Below, piece after piece: positions 23,419-30,583 of a stretch of DNA of 34,428 nt; the stretch's first letter is position 1, and the number at the start of each line of letters is the position of its first letter. The stretch covers positions 1-34,428 of the IMG/VR virus record IMGVR_UViG_3300047550_002980. The stretch is one strand, 5' to 3'. The translations under genes and the position numbers were made by a program. The stretch comes from a virus. The notes under the pieces were generated by a model, which had not been told where the DNA came from, ran no database searches, and was given only the letters and a program-made list of their open reading frames with translations.

Positions 23419-24701
23419 TGGCGACGATGCTGTGGGGCGAGGACGTCAAGGTCTATTGCCAGTTGGGGTTCGCGACCGACAAGTTCACATTGGACGATGC
23501 GACTCTCGGTGTGCTGGATGGCGATGGGGCGCTAGACGGTCGGATTGAAGGCAAAAATCTGACCCCCTACGTAAAGTCGGTATCGTTTTCCCGCGGCAGG
23601 ACCGACCAGTTGCAGAACCCCCCGTCCGGCACTGCCCAGATTCTGTTGGATAACAGTGACCGCCGGTTTGACCCAATCAACCAGTCTTCGCCCTATTGGG
23701 ATGCGACTGTTGGTAGGACTGGGGTAGTGCCGCGCCGAGAGGTCACCATTGAGTCAGACAGCGGATACCTCTACGTCGGGACCATTACGGACATAAACTT
23801 GTCTTACAAGCCGTTGCCCGCCACTGCTACGTCGGAGTTGTCCGAGGTGGAGTTTCAGGTTGCTGACAAGTTCAACCTACTCGCCAATCAATTTATTGAG
23901 CAGTCCCTGATTCCGCTAACGGAAAGTTCGGATGCGAGGGTCACTGCCATTCTGGACCTTCCAGAAGTGGATTTCCCTTTGGACAAGCGCGACATTCAAG
24001 CAGGGACTGAAAGTCTCGGCGGTGGCGCCACGTTTGCCATCAATGCCGGTACCAACGTTCTGACCTACCTTCAGAAGGTCGCTCAGTCCGAAGGCGGGCA
24101 GTTCTACATGTCTAGGGACGGCAAACTGACGTTCACGCCACGGTTGGTCCCGTTCCCATCGTCCTACGCGGCAACGTTTGCTGACGATGGTTCAGGAATC
24201 CCCTACTTGTCGCTGGACGTCGTCTACGGCAGTGAAATGTTCTACAACAAGGTGATTTGCGCTATTGAGGGGGGCACTGAGCAGGTTGCTGACAATCTGA
24301 CGTCTCAAGCCGAGTTCGGAGTCAGTACCTTGTCGCTGAGCAATCTTCTGTTGGAGACCGATGCGTCGGCACTGACCAAAGCCGAAACATTCGTCCAGTA
24401 CTACTCCGAGGTTTCCTACAGGTTCAATAACCTTGAGGTGTCCTATAACCAGTTGTCCACGGGGCAACGGGCAACCATCACCGGCTTGGAGTTGGGTGAT
24501 GCTATTTCAATCAAACGGACGTACCACACGGGAAGCCCCCTGACCGTTACGCGGGCGTATCTGATTGAGCAGATTGTCCATGCGATTACGCCGAATATCC
24601 ATACGGCACGGTTCCAGTTGTCTGCCATCCCCATCATTGAGGTTTTCACCCTTGACGACTCTGAGAAGGGTAAGTTGGATGCCCTGAACGCCGTCAGTTA
24701 G
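23418..24701 (+). CDS. Minor tail protein, probable distal-tail/baseplate hub component
   Basis: A 427-residue protein coupled to the tape measure. It is beta-rich, with NLTPYVKSVSFSRGRTDQLQ, GTAQILLDNSDRRFDPIN and a long C-terminal half (LTYLQKVAQSEGGQFYMSRD, LGDAISIKRTYHTGSPLTV). The RG-R-T-D-x-L-x-x-P-x-x-G motif followed by a DNxDGRF/DNSDRRF turn is typical of actinophage minor tail proteins directly after the tape measure. It is likely the tail tip ring that carries the appendages encoded next. Confidence 0.82.
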   Translation: MATMLWGEDVKVYCQLGFATDKFTLDDATLGVLDGDGALDGRIEGKNLTPYVKSVSFSRGRTDQLQNPPSGTAQILLDNSDRRFDPINQSSPYWDATVGRTGVVPRREVTIESDSGYLYVGTITDINLSYKPLPATATSELSEVEFQVADKFNLLANQFIEQSLIPLTESSDARVTAILDLPEVDFPLDKRDIQAGTESLGGGATFAINAGTNVLTYLQKVAQSEGGQFYMSRDGKLTFTPRLVPFPSSYAATFADDGSGIPYLSLDVVYGSEMFYNKVICAIEGGTEQVADNLTSQAEFGVSTLSLSNLLLETDASALTKAETFVQYYSEVSYRFNNLEVSYNQLSTGQRATITGLELGDAISIKRTYHTGSPLTVTRAYLIEQIVHAITPNIHTARFQLSAIPIIEVFTLDDSEKGKLDALNAVS

Positions 24702-24750
24702 GTAAAGCCAAACCAAAGTAGGGTCTAGTAGGTCGGAAATTCAAGCAGAG

Positions 24751-24756
24751 TAGGGT
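24751..24756 (+). promoter_or_regulatory. Possible -10 box for a leaderless start
   Basis: TAGGGT sits six bases before GTG 24763, the same spacing as the well-supported promoter at 9404. A second TAGGGT is at 24719-24724. No TTGACA-like -35 is found at 16-18 bases, so this is weak. Confidence 0.3.
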
Positions 24757-24762
24757 ATTCAC

Positions 24763-25035
24763 GTGGCAATTACGGGCACAAAGAAGTGGTCCTCGGGTGA
24801 CGTAGTCACAGCGAGCGATACCAACCAATACCTCATGCGAGGGGTCAAGGTTTTTGCCAACGCCACTGACCGTGACGCCGCCTACGGGGGAACCGGTGAG
24901 CCGACGCTGGAGGAGGGGGAGGTTTGTTATCTTATGGATGCGAACACAATCCTTGCTTACACAGGGAGCGAGTGGGTGGCAGCGGCTGACGCATCAAGCG
25001 ACCAATTCGTTTTAGCAAGCCAGATTTTCAACTAG
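24763..25035 (+). CDS. Tail appendage-like protein, 90 aa
   Basis: GTG start with no ribosome site, possibly leaderless. The pattern KWSSGDVVTASDTNQYLMRGV, then VCYLMDANTILAYTGSEWV, is common in small virion appendage proteins: a DVVTAxxxNxY helix leads into a short beta section ending in Y.GS.W. It probably attaches to the tail tip and supports the two following proteins. Confidence 0.7.
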   Translation: MAITGTKKWSSGDVVTASDTNQYLMRGVKVFANATDRDAAYGGTGEPTLEEGEVCYLMDANTILAYTGSEWVAAADASSDQFVLASQIFN

Positions 25036-25042
25036 GAGCAAC

Positions 25043-25402
25043 ATGGCTACCTTCACAAAACAAACTCTTTCGGCTTCAACTGATGGGAAAGCAATCCTTG
25101 TTGCAGCGACAGGAACTCCGGGGACGACCATTCATACAGGTTCCAGTACGTCTACGACGATTGATGAGATTTGGCTCTACGCGCAGAATACGGACACGAC
25201 CGCCAGAAAACTCACCGTTGAGTGGGGCGGTACTACTGCGCCCAATGACCTAATTGAAATTACGATTCAACCCGAATCTGGTCTTGTGTTGATTGCGCCG
25301 GGGTTGCTCATCAAGGGAAACGCCTCACCGCTGCTAGTCAGGGCGTTTGCGGCGAGCACTAACGTCATCAGTATTCACGGATATGTAAATAGGATTGCCT
25401 GA
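25043..25402 (+). CDS. Beta-rich tail appendage protein, 119 aa
   Basis: ATG 25043 after AGGAG. It is Thr/Ser/Ala-rich with regular strands (TTIDEIWLYAQNTDTTARKL, LVLIAPGLLIKGNASPLLV), the kind of small jelly-roll-like domain seen in phage appendages. It has no enzymatic motif. It lies in the receptor-recognition interval, so it may vary among relatives. Confidence 0.68.
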   Translation: MATFTKQTLSASTDGKAILVAATGTPGTTIHTGSSTSTTIDEIWLYAQNTDTTARKLTVEWGGTTAPNDLIEITIQPESGLVLIAPGLLIKGNASPLLVRAFAASTNVISIHGYVNRIA

Positions 25403-25404
25403 TA

Positions 25405-25845
25405 ATGCCAGACAGGAGCCTTGTTTCTCTCGGCGTTTCGTCGCTGTTGCGTGGAACAGAAGTGACGGTTTTAGGAATCGGCACATCCAATGTTGCCACG
25501 TCACAGTCAATTACGTCGGCTACCTACGCAGCGCTTGCTACCGCACAAGACATTACGCTGACAACTGGTACGTCGGCTTTGATTTTTATGTCGTTCATGT
25601 ACACCAGACCATCGCCGGAGTCTTACGTGTACATGGCGTGCGCTGTATCTGGAGCGACTACGCGAGCCGCCGCGGATACTGAATCTGCTTACGGCTACAC
25701 CTACTCCACCAGCGATTTGACCATTACCAAAGTTATTCGTTTCACTGATTTGACGGCTGGGTCAAACACGTTTTCGGCTCAGTTCCGTCGTAATGCTACG
25801 AACTGCAATGCGTATAACCGCTCCTTCACGGTAATTGCAATCTGA
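25405..25845 (+). CDS. Possible tail fibre or receptor-binding component, 146 aa
   Basis: ATG 25405 comes two bases after the previous stop (TGATAATG), which suggests coupling; no separate ribosome site is seen. It is rich in Ser/Thr/Ala with aromatic clusters (SESAYGYTYSTSDLTI, ALIFMSFMYTRPSPESYVY). Its composition and place fit a trimeric or beta-sandwich receptor-binding domain. The family is not recognised. Confidence 0.65.
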   Translation: MPDRSLVSLGVSSLLRGTEVTVLGIGTSNVATSQSITSATYAALATAQDITLTTGTSALIFMSFMYTRPSPESYVYMACAVSGATTRAAADTESAYGYTYSTSDLTITKVIRFTDLTAGSNTFSAQFRRNATNCNAYNRSFTVIAI

Positions 25846-25846
25846 C

Positions 25847-26014
25847 ATGGTCAATCAGCAGTTATATTTTGAGGCAATGACCGAACTCGGATACGAGTCA
25901 TTTTCGGTGGAGCCAGATGGTTTGGTTTGGCTGGGCACGGAGCAAGACAAACAATACGTTGACCCCAAAATTGTGTCAGCCAAAATCAAGGAAATTGAGA
26001 ACCGGAAGCCCTAG
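25847..26014 (+). CDS. Small hypothetical protein, 55 aa
   Basis: ATG 25847 to TAG 26012-26014, overlapping nothing and one base after the preceding stop. The product begins MVNQQLYFEAMTELGYESF and continues with a short beta section (SVEPDGLVWLG) and a lysine-rich C-terminal helix (KIVSAKIKEIENRK). Small proteins of this size after fibre genes are often assembly chaperones, but I do not recognise it. The lack of another frame and its fit in the gap support it as real. Confidence 0.6.
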   Translation: MVNQQLYFEAMTELGYESFSVEPDGLVWLGTEQDKQYVDPKIVSAKIKEIENRKP

Positions 26015-26074
26015 CGTGGTTTATTGCGGGCGTGGTAGTCGTACATCTAGTGTGTGATGCGAAGGAGCATCATT

Positions 26075-26281
26075 ATGTTGACGCCTGAGCGCAAGGAAAT
26101 GGTCAAGTCGTGGCTGAAGGTGTTCATCGCCTCGGTTTCGGCTCTGGCTATGACGGGGAACAGGGATTGGTGGTCGCTCCTCGCAGCGGGCATTTCGGGC
26201 ACCCTGCCGGTCATCTACAACTACTTTGACCCCAACGACCCCCGTTATGGGCGGTTCAACCCGACCGATGCCGCTGAGTAA
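26075..26281 (+). CDS. Holin (r1t-like)
   Basis: ATG 26075 is chosen because AAGGAG lies at 26062-26067; the frame is open a little further upstream. The 68-residue product has an N-terminal helix (LTPERKEMVKSWLKVFIASVSALAMTG) and a second hydrophobic segment (WWSLLAAGISGTLPVIYNYF), then DPNDPRYGRF, a typical holin tail. It would permeabilise the membrane to release the endolysin, whose gene overlaps its end by 14 bases. Confidence 0.8.
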   Translation: MLTPERKEMVKSWLKVFIASVSALAMTGNRDWWSLLAAGISGTLPVIYNYFDPNDPRYGRFNPTDAAE

Positions 26282-26870
26282 GGGCGGTCGTCCGGCAAAA
26301 CTCCCAATCGTCAGAGTCAAACTCCCGTCTGACCTGAAGGGGGTTGAGAACGGCAAGTTGCCGCCACAGTTGATGCGACCGATTACGCCGTCTGGTCGGC
26401 TGTACTGGCGAGCCGCCCAGAGTTACACGTACTTGCAGAAGTTGGCGCTGGCAGAGGGTTTGGTGCTCGGTCATGTTGGCGACTACCGCCCGTTGCAGCA
26501 GCAGGTCAGCCTGTTTGAGCAGCGGATGCGACCGTATCCTGACGCCAAGCGCAAGGTTCAGGTGACGAGGAAGTGGAACGGCGACACCTACTACCTCCAC
26601 GTTGGTGCCCCCGTCGCAACCCCCGGAACTTCTAATCATGGTCTCGGCATTGCATGCGATTTCTGTGTGATTGACAAGGCTGGGAACCGGCTAGGTATTG
26701 CAACGAAGCCGAAGGGGGCGCGCCGGTCGGGGCTGGATTTCCTGTTGGAAAACGCGGCAGATGCTGGCTTTTCTTGGGAGTTGCAGGAGGAGCCGTGGCA
26801 TCTGAGGTTCGTGGCTGGGGATGCCCCGTTGCCGAAGGTCTCGGCATCGCGATGGTGCTGGGTGCCCTGA
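26268..26870 (+). CDS. Endolysin, M15 family D-Ala-D-Ala carboxypeptidase-like
   Basis: ATG 26268 inside the holin end gives 200 residues; the frame is open upstream from TTG 26226, but that start has no support. The M15/VanY zinc site is clear: SNHGLGIACDF (H124, D131) and EEPWHLRF (H178), with YRPLQQQ upstream as in M15 endolysins. It would cut the peptide stems of peptidoglycan. There is no signal peptide, consistent with holin-dependent release. Confidence 0.87.
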   Translation: MPLSKGGRPAKLPIVRVKLPSDLKGVENGKLPPQLMRPITPSGRLYWRAAQSYTYLQKLALAEGLVLGHVGDYRPLQQQVSLFEQRMRPYPDAKRKVQVTRKWNGDTYYLHVGAPVATPGTSNHGLGIACDFCVIDKAGNRLGIATKPKGARRSGLDFLLENAADAGFSWELQEEPWHLRFVAGDAPLPKVSASRWCWVP

Positions 26871-27037
26871 TTTCTGGCGTAGCCGCCATTGTAGGAATCA
26901 TTCTCAAGTTGCGGAGTGAGAATCGTACTGACCATGCTCACGTGGTCCGCCATCTGGAGCGGCTTGGAGACACGGTTGAGAGGGTTGAGGCGAAGATAGA
27001 CGAACATATCGTTGACCACAGCAGGGGTCTTATGTAG
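26852..27037 (+). CDS. Small membrane/coiled-coil protein, possible lysis accessory
   Basis: ATG 26852 overlaps the endolysin end by 19 bases; earlier in-frame starts lie deeper inside that gene. The 61-residue product has an N-terminal membrane segment (VLGALISGVAAIVGIIL) and a charged coiled coil (VVRHLERLGDTVERVEAKID) ending in H..DHSRG. This layout recurs downstream of actinophage lysins (DUF2746-like) and may be a second holin-like or spanin-like protein. Confidence 0.68.
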   Translation: MVLGALISGVAAIVGIILKLRSENRTDHAHVVRHLERLGDTVERVEAKIDEHIVDHSRGLM

Positions 27038-27040
27038 CGT
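27012..27040 (+). promoter_or_regulatory. Promoter for the DNA-metabolism genes
   Basis: TTGACC (27012-27017), 17-base spacer, TAGCGT (27035-27040). The -10 box overlaps the stop of the lysis gene. It is followed by a GATGCGA heptamer (27042-27048) and the start at 27071. This would separate expression of the DNA-metabolism genes from the late genes. Confidence 0.68.
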
Positions 27041-27070
27041 TGATGCGACTAGGAAGGCGGGTAAAGCCAA

Positions 27071-27283
27071 ATGAGCCGTTTCAGCGAACTAAGCGAGTCC
27101 AAGCGCCGTCCAGACATTCTGACGGAAATCATCGCAAAATTGGACAAAGAGTCCTACGAGGACTTCCGGAAGGCTTTGGCTGACAAGTCCATCAGCACCT
27201 ATCACATCTCCAACGTTCTTTCTGAACTGGGCGTTCAGGTCCACCGGTCCACGCTTGAGCAGTGGAGGCGCCGAGGTGTCTGA
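27071..27283 (+). CDS. Small helix-turn-helix protein, 70 aa
   Basis: The product is basic and helical: DILTEIIAKLDKESYEDFRKAL, then SISTYHISNVLSELGVQVHRS and TLEQWRRRG, which looks like an HTH with a recognition helix at the C-terminus. Small proteins of this type occur in actinophages before a phosphoesterase gene. It may be a transcription regulator or a terminase-associated protein. Its last bases overlap the next start. Confidence 0.7.
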   Translation: MSRFSELSESKRRPDILTEIIAKLDKESYEDFRKALADKSISTYHISNVLSELGVQVHRSTLEQWRRRGV

Positions 27284-28286
27284 GTTCTCGGAGAAGATGC
27301 GAAACGAAGAGGAACTGAGCGAACTGCGCGCAGCGCTGAAACGTGCTCAGGCTGGCGAGGCGGCAGCCAAGCGCAAGACTGAGCAGTTGGTCGCTGCGGT
27401 GTATCAGGCGGCGAAAGATGCGTCTCTTGCTGCGGGAAACCCGAAGGTTGTCGCGCCGACAAAGGACAAACGGAAGGCGAAAGCGGAGGTCGCCCTCATC
27501 CACACGACGGACTGGCAGTTGGGGAAGCGGACGGTCTCATACGGCACGGCTACTTGCGCCAAACGGATTGAGGAGTTCACCCAGAAGGTTCTTGACATTA
27601 CGTCAATCCAGCGAGCGCATCATCCGGTTCGGGATGCGACGCTTCTGGTCGGTGGGGACATTTGTGAGGGAGTCGGCATATTTCCGGGGCAACAATGGGA
27701 AGTTGAGGCGCACCTCTACGAACAGTTGTTTGAGGCGTCCCGAATCCTCAACGGGATGATTCGGTCGCTCGCTGGGTTCTTTGAGAAGGTCCATGTCGTA
27801 TGCGAGTTCGGCAACCACGGGCGACTTGGTCGCCGCGGAGACATGCCGTATGGGGACAACATTGACCGGATGATTTACCGCGTCACGCAAGAGCGAACCG
27901 AGGACGTCAAGAACGTTACGTGGCAAATGTCGGATGCGTGGTATCAGATTTTTGCCATCGGCAACTACAAGGGGCTGCTTGTCCACGGTGACGAGGTCAA
28001 GTCGTTCGGTGGCAACACCCCCGCATTCGGAATCCTTCGGAAGGTCAACAGTTGGGCAACCGGCGTGGTTGAGGACTTTGCCGACTGCTATATGGGGCAT
28101 TGGCATCAGCCGCTGTCGCTGACCATGTCTAATGGTGGACGTACCTATGTCACTGGAAGCCCTGAAAGCGCTAATGAGTACGCTCGCGAGTTCGTTGCGG
28201 CGACTTCTATCCCGTCGCAGAGACTCCATTTCATTGACCCCGACAAGGGGCGAGTCACGGCAGAATACAATGTCTGGCTTTCTTGA
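27276..28286 (+). CDS. Calcineurin-like metallophosphoesterase (Mre11/SbcD-type)
   Basis: GTG 27276 is chosen because GGAGG lies seven bases upstream (27264-27268); TTG 27255 is less likely. It has 336 residues. After an N-terminal charged coil (1-70) come the metallophosphoesterase motifs: HTTDWQLG (D79), VGGDICEG (D128), FGNHGR (N180, H181), LVHGDE (H237) and GHWHQ (H275, H277). The usual DxH at the first motif reads DWQ. Such enzymes cut DNA or RNA phosphodiesters using two metal ions. Beside the exonuclease and annealing genes, a DNA-processing role is likely. Confidence 0.83.
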   Translation: MSEFSEKMRNEEELSELRAALKRAQAGEAAAKRKTEQLVAAVYQAAKDASLAAGNPKVVAPTKDKRKAKAEVALIHTTDWQLGKRTVSYGTATCAKRIEEFTQKVLDITSIQRAHHPVRDATLLVGGDICEGVGIFPGQQWEVEAHLYEQLFEASRILNGMIRSLAGFFEKVHVVCEFGNHGRLGRRGDMPYGDNIDRMIYRVTQERTEDVKNVTWQMSDAWYQIFAIGNYKGLLVHGDEVKSFGGNTPAFGILRKVNSWATGVVEDFADCYMGHWHQPLSLTMSNGGRTYVTGSPESANEYAREFVAATSIPSQRLHFIDPDKGRVTAEYNVWLS

Positions 28287-28524
28287 GACTCTGCCGCCGT
28301 TCGTCAAGTTGGTGTGGCATGATGCCCACGGAATCAACGAAAGTTGGGTCCACAAAGACGAGGTTGACGCTGGTCCATGCGTCGTCGTCTCGGTCGGCAT
28401 GTTGCTCGTGGGTCTCAAGGAGGGGCATGTCAGCCTCGCTCAATCTTTCAATGACGGAGACAGTTACGACCACATCCTGTGCGTTCCAGAAAAGATGGTC
28501 GTGGAGATGAAACACATCGCCTGA
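28270..28524 (+). CDS. Small hypothetical protein, 84 aa
   Basis: ATG 28270 overlaps the phosphoesterase end by 17 bases; the frame is open further up but only within that gene. The product (FVKLVWHDAHGINESWVHKD, CVVVSVGMLLVGLKEGHVSL, KMVVEMKHI) has a recurrent phage layout of a small beta-rich protein with a W.DA start and a VPxxMVxxMxxI end. Function unknown. Confidence 0.7.
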   Translation: MSGFLETLPPFVKLVWHDAHGINESWVHKDEVDAGPCVVVSVGMLLVGLKEGHVSLAQSFNDGDSYDHILCVPEKMVVEMKHIA

Positions 28525-28527
28525 TGC

Positions 28528-28556
28528 TTGCAAGCGGGGCTAACTCCCGCTACAGT
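28528..28556 (+). promoter_or_regulatory. Promoter with dyad in the spacer
   Basis: TTGCAA (28528-28533), 17-base spacer, TACAGT (28551-28556). The spacer is GCGGG-GCTAACT-CCCGC (28534-28550), a 5-bp inverted repeat that fills the interval between the two boxes, as expected of an operator. It drives the zinc-knuckle and exonuclease genes. Confidence 0.68.
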
Positions 28557-28574
28557 GCCCCGAGGAGGTTGGGC

Positions 28575-28721
28575 ATGGAGTGCAGGACCTGCACAGGGAC
28601 GGGGATGGTTGTGCGACCGGTATCACCGGTAGAGACCGACGTTGTCCCCTGCGCGGACTGCTTCTCTGCCTATCTCCGTGACACCCCTATGGGAGGATGG
28701 ACGTATGCAGACAAAGCCTAA
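28575..28721 (+). CDS. Zinc-knuckle miniprotein, 48 aa
   Basis: ATG 28575 after GAGGAGG. The product has CRTCTGTG (C3, C6) and CADC (C26, C29), a DnaJ-like or ribbon-like four-Cys site with about 20 residues between. The frame is open upstream, but the promoter and ribosome site fix this start. It overlaps the start of the exonuclease gene by 17 bases, so it is coupled to it. Confidence 0.65.
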   Translation: MECRTCTGTGMVVRPVSPVETDVVPCADCFSAYLRDTPMGGWTYADKA

Positions 28722-29661
28722 GGCTCGCCACGGCTCAGAACAGTGGCTCAAGGACAGGTGGCGCACCGACGATGGTCGGGCTGCGTTCGGGTTCAGTGAC
28801 GCGGCAGCCCTGATGGGTCTGTCGCCGTACAAGACGATTGAACAGTTGCTGGTTGAGAAGAAGACCGGTCCGGTGGTTGTGGAGGAGACGTGGGCTATGC
28901 GACGGGGGAACCTGTTGGAGCCGGTGCTTGTCGCTGAGGCGGCACGCCACCTCGGAATGGAGTTGGTCACGCCTGACGTCGTGTACATGGGTGGTCGCTG
29001 GGTCGGCAGTCTGGACGCGGTTCCAGTGAGGTCGGTCAGCGAGCCTGAACTCGTATGCGAAATCAAGACGACCGGTAAGTACACCGTGGGTGGTCCCGAG
29101 GACCTGCCGATGGAGTGGCTGGCGCAGGGGCACATGCAGGCATTCGTATGCGACGCCCCCGTCGTCTTTGTCGTCTTTGACAAGCGTCAGAACCTGTCGG
29201 TCGTGGAAATGCCGTACGACGCCGCGTTCGCCAATCAAATCAATGAGGCGGCAGAGGCATTTGGCGCCAAGATTGATGCCAACGAACCGGTCCCAGCGGA
29301 GATGGTCCGCAACCTGACGGCGGATGAGATTGCTCGTCTCTATCAGCCGAAGCCTGAGGGTGGGGCTGTGGAGTTCGGTCCTGAGGTCATGGCAGCCGTC
29401 ACGATGTTGTCCGCCGCCCGCGCCGCCAAGAAGAAGGCGGAGGACGAGGAGCGCGTGGCGAAGGATGCGATTGCTGCGGCGCTGATGGACAATACGGTCG
29501 GCATGGTGGACGGCAAGGCAGTCGTCACGTGGAAGCAGACCGCTGGCAGGGAGTCCTTTGATTCCAAGCGTTTCAAGGACGAGCAGCCGGACGTCTACGC
29601 GGCGTACATGAAGCGGGGCGCTCCTTTCAGGACGATGCGTCTCATCGGTGAGTCGGAATAA
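28705..29661 (+). CDS. YqaJ-type viral exonuclease (recombinase)
   Basis: ATG 28705 with GGGAGGA upstream gives 318 residues. The PD-(D/E)xK fold of lambda exonuclease/YqaJ is evident: GSEQWLKDRW at the N-terminus, FSDAAALMGLSPYKT, AMRRGNLLEP (E72), GSLDA (D104), EIKTT (E119, K121) and PMEWLAQGHMQAFV. It degrades one strand of a duplex end to give the substrate for the annealing protein encoded next; together they form a Red-like recombination pair. A C-terminal helical extension (about 215-318) is also present. Confidence 0.88.
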   Translation: MQTKPKARHGSEQWLKDRWRTDDGRAAFGFSDAAALMGLSPYKTIEQLLVEKKTGPVVVEETWAMRRGNLLEPVLVAEAARHLGMELVTPDVVYMGGRWVGSLDAVPVRSVSEPELVCEIKTTGKYTVGGPEDLPMEWLAQGHMQAFVCDAPVVFVVFDKRQNLSVVEMPYDAAFANQINEAAEAFGAKIDANEPVPAEMVRNLTADEIARLYQPKPEGGAVEFGPEVMAAVTMLSAARAAKKKAEDEERVAKDAIAAALMDNTVGMVDGKAVVTWKQTAGRESFDSKRFKDEQPDVYAAYMKRGAPFRTMRLIGESE

Positions 29662-29682
29662 CAACAGCAAAAGGAGAGCAAC

Positions 29683-30462
29683 ATGGAAGCAGATGGAGTC
29701 GTCCTCAAGGCGGTTCTGGAGGGTTACGCCCAGCCGGACCCGAAACTGGTGGGGACCATTGAACGGAAGAACGGCGTCGTTCTGTCCTACGTCAGCCACG
29801 CAGATATCACCCGCATCCTCATTGAGATTGACCCGCTCTGGTCGTGGGAGCCGCTGGCAATCAAGGATGGGCGTCCGGAAATCCACTGCGCCAACGGCAT
29901 GGCGACCATGTGGGGCAAACTGACCCTGCTCGGCAAGACCATGATTGGCGTCGGTTCATGCGACGAGTCCAAGCCGGACCGCGATAAGGAACTGATTGGT
30001 GACTTCCTCCGAAACGCCTCCATGCGATTCGGAATCGCCCTCAACCTGTGGTCCAAGCAGGACGCCGACGGCGGCAAGCGCGACGTGACGAACGTGGTCA
30101 ACATGGTGAACCGTGCCTTCGGAACTTCGGCAGCGCCGTCTGCTCCTCGTACCAGCGGTGGTGGAGGCGGCGGCACGTCTTCCGTGAAGCAGCAGAACCT
30201 CATCGTGAAGTTGAGCCGTGAGCGCAACATTTTGGACCTTCCTCAGTACCTGACGGAGGAGTTTGGGCGCGCCATCAGCGCGGTGGGTGACCTCAGTTCG
30301 TCAGAGGCGTCCAGCGTGATTTCGGGCTGGATTGGGGGCGGGGATGCGAAGCCCGCTCCTGCTAAGACGGCGAAGAAGGCTCCGGCACCCGAGGCGCCAC
30401 ATCCGGCAGAGGATTCCATGCTGCCGGACGGGTTCTTCGCGCCGGACGAAGAGCCGTTCTAA
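29683..30462 (+). CDS. Single-strand annealing protein (Rad52/Erf-like) with SSB-like C-terminal tip
   Basis: A 259-residue protein with GGAG before ATG. SYVSHADITRILIEIDPLWS, GVGSCDESKPDRDKELIGDF and RNASMRFGIALNLW match the Erf/Rad52-superfamily annealing core. A Gly-rich linker (158-164) separates a small helical domain (168-215). After a Pro/Ala/Lys-rich stretch the chain ends in APDEEPF, which resembles the DDDIPF tip by which SSB recruits partners. It would anneal single strands made by the exonuclease. Confidence 0.83.
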   Translation: MEADGVVLKAVLEGYAQPDPKLVGTIERKNGVVLSYVSHADITRILIEIDPLWSWEPLAIKDGRPEIHCANGMATMWGKLTLLGKTMIGVGSCDESKPDRDKELIGDFLRNASMRFGIALNLWSKQDADGGKRDVTNVVNMVNRAFGTSAAPSAPRTSGGGGGGTSSVKQQNLIVKLSRERNILDLPQYLTEEFGRAISAVGDLSSSEASSVISGWIGGGDAKPAPAKTAKKAPAPEAPHPAEDSMLPDGFFAPDEEPF

Positions 30463-30466
30463 CTAG

Positions 30467-30494
30467 TTGACACGGTTCAAGGGATGGCTATAGT
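30467..30494 (+). promoter_or_regulatory. Promoter before the replication initiator
   Basis: TTGACA (30467-30472), 16-base spacer, TATAGT (30489-30494), five bases after the annealing-protein stop. Transcription would start near 30501, about 83 bases before GTG 30584, and the leader contains a strong hairpin. Confidence 0.8.
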
Positions 30495-30526
30495 GCTGTT
30501 CGTACGCCAGCGGCGGAACAAATCTG

Positions 30527-30573
30527 GTCGTTGGGGCGGGGTCTCCTCCCCCCTCCCTCCTCGCCCCAACGAC
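30527..30573 (+). terminator. Strong hairpin in the leader: terminator, attenuator or small-RNA end
   Basis: GTCGTTGGGGCG (30527-30538) pairs perfectly over 12 bp with CGCCCCAACGAC (30562-30573), and can be extended inward by GG/CC pairs and a G-T pair. The loop is a pyrimidine run (CTCCCCCCTCCC). GATTTTAG follows, a short T tract. It lies between a good promoter and a GTG start with no ribosome site, so it may terminate, attenuate, or end a short RNA of about 80 bases. Confidence 0.75.
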
Positions 30574-30583
30574 TGATTTTAGC

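Noticed and set aside
26024-26051. Promoter TTGCGG-N16-TCTAGT before the holin
   Set aside because: Both boxes deviate and the -10 lacks TA at the required place; not strong enough to list.
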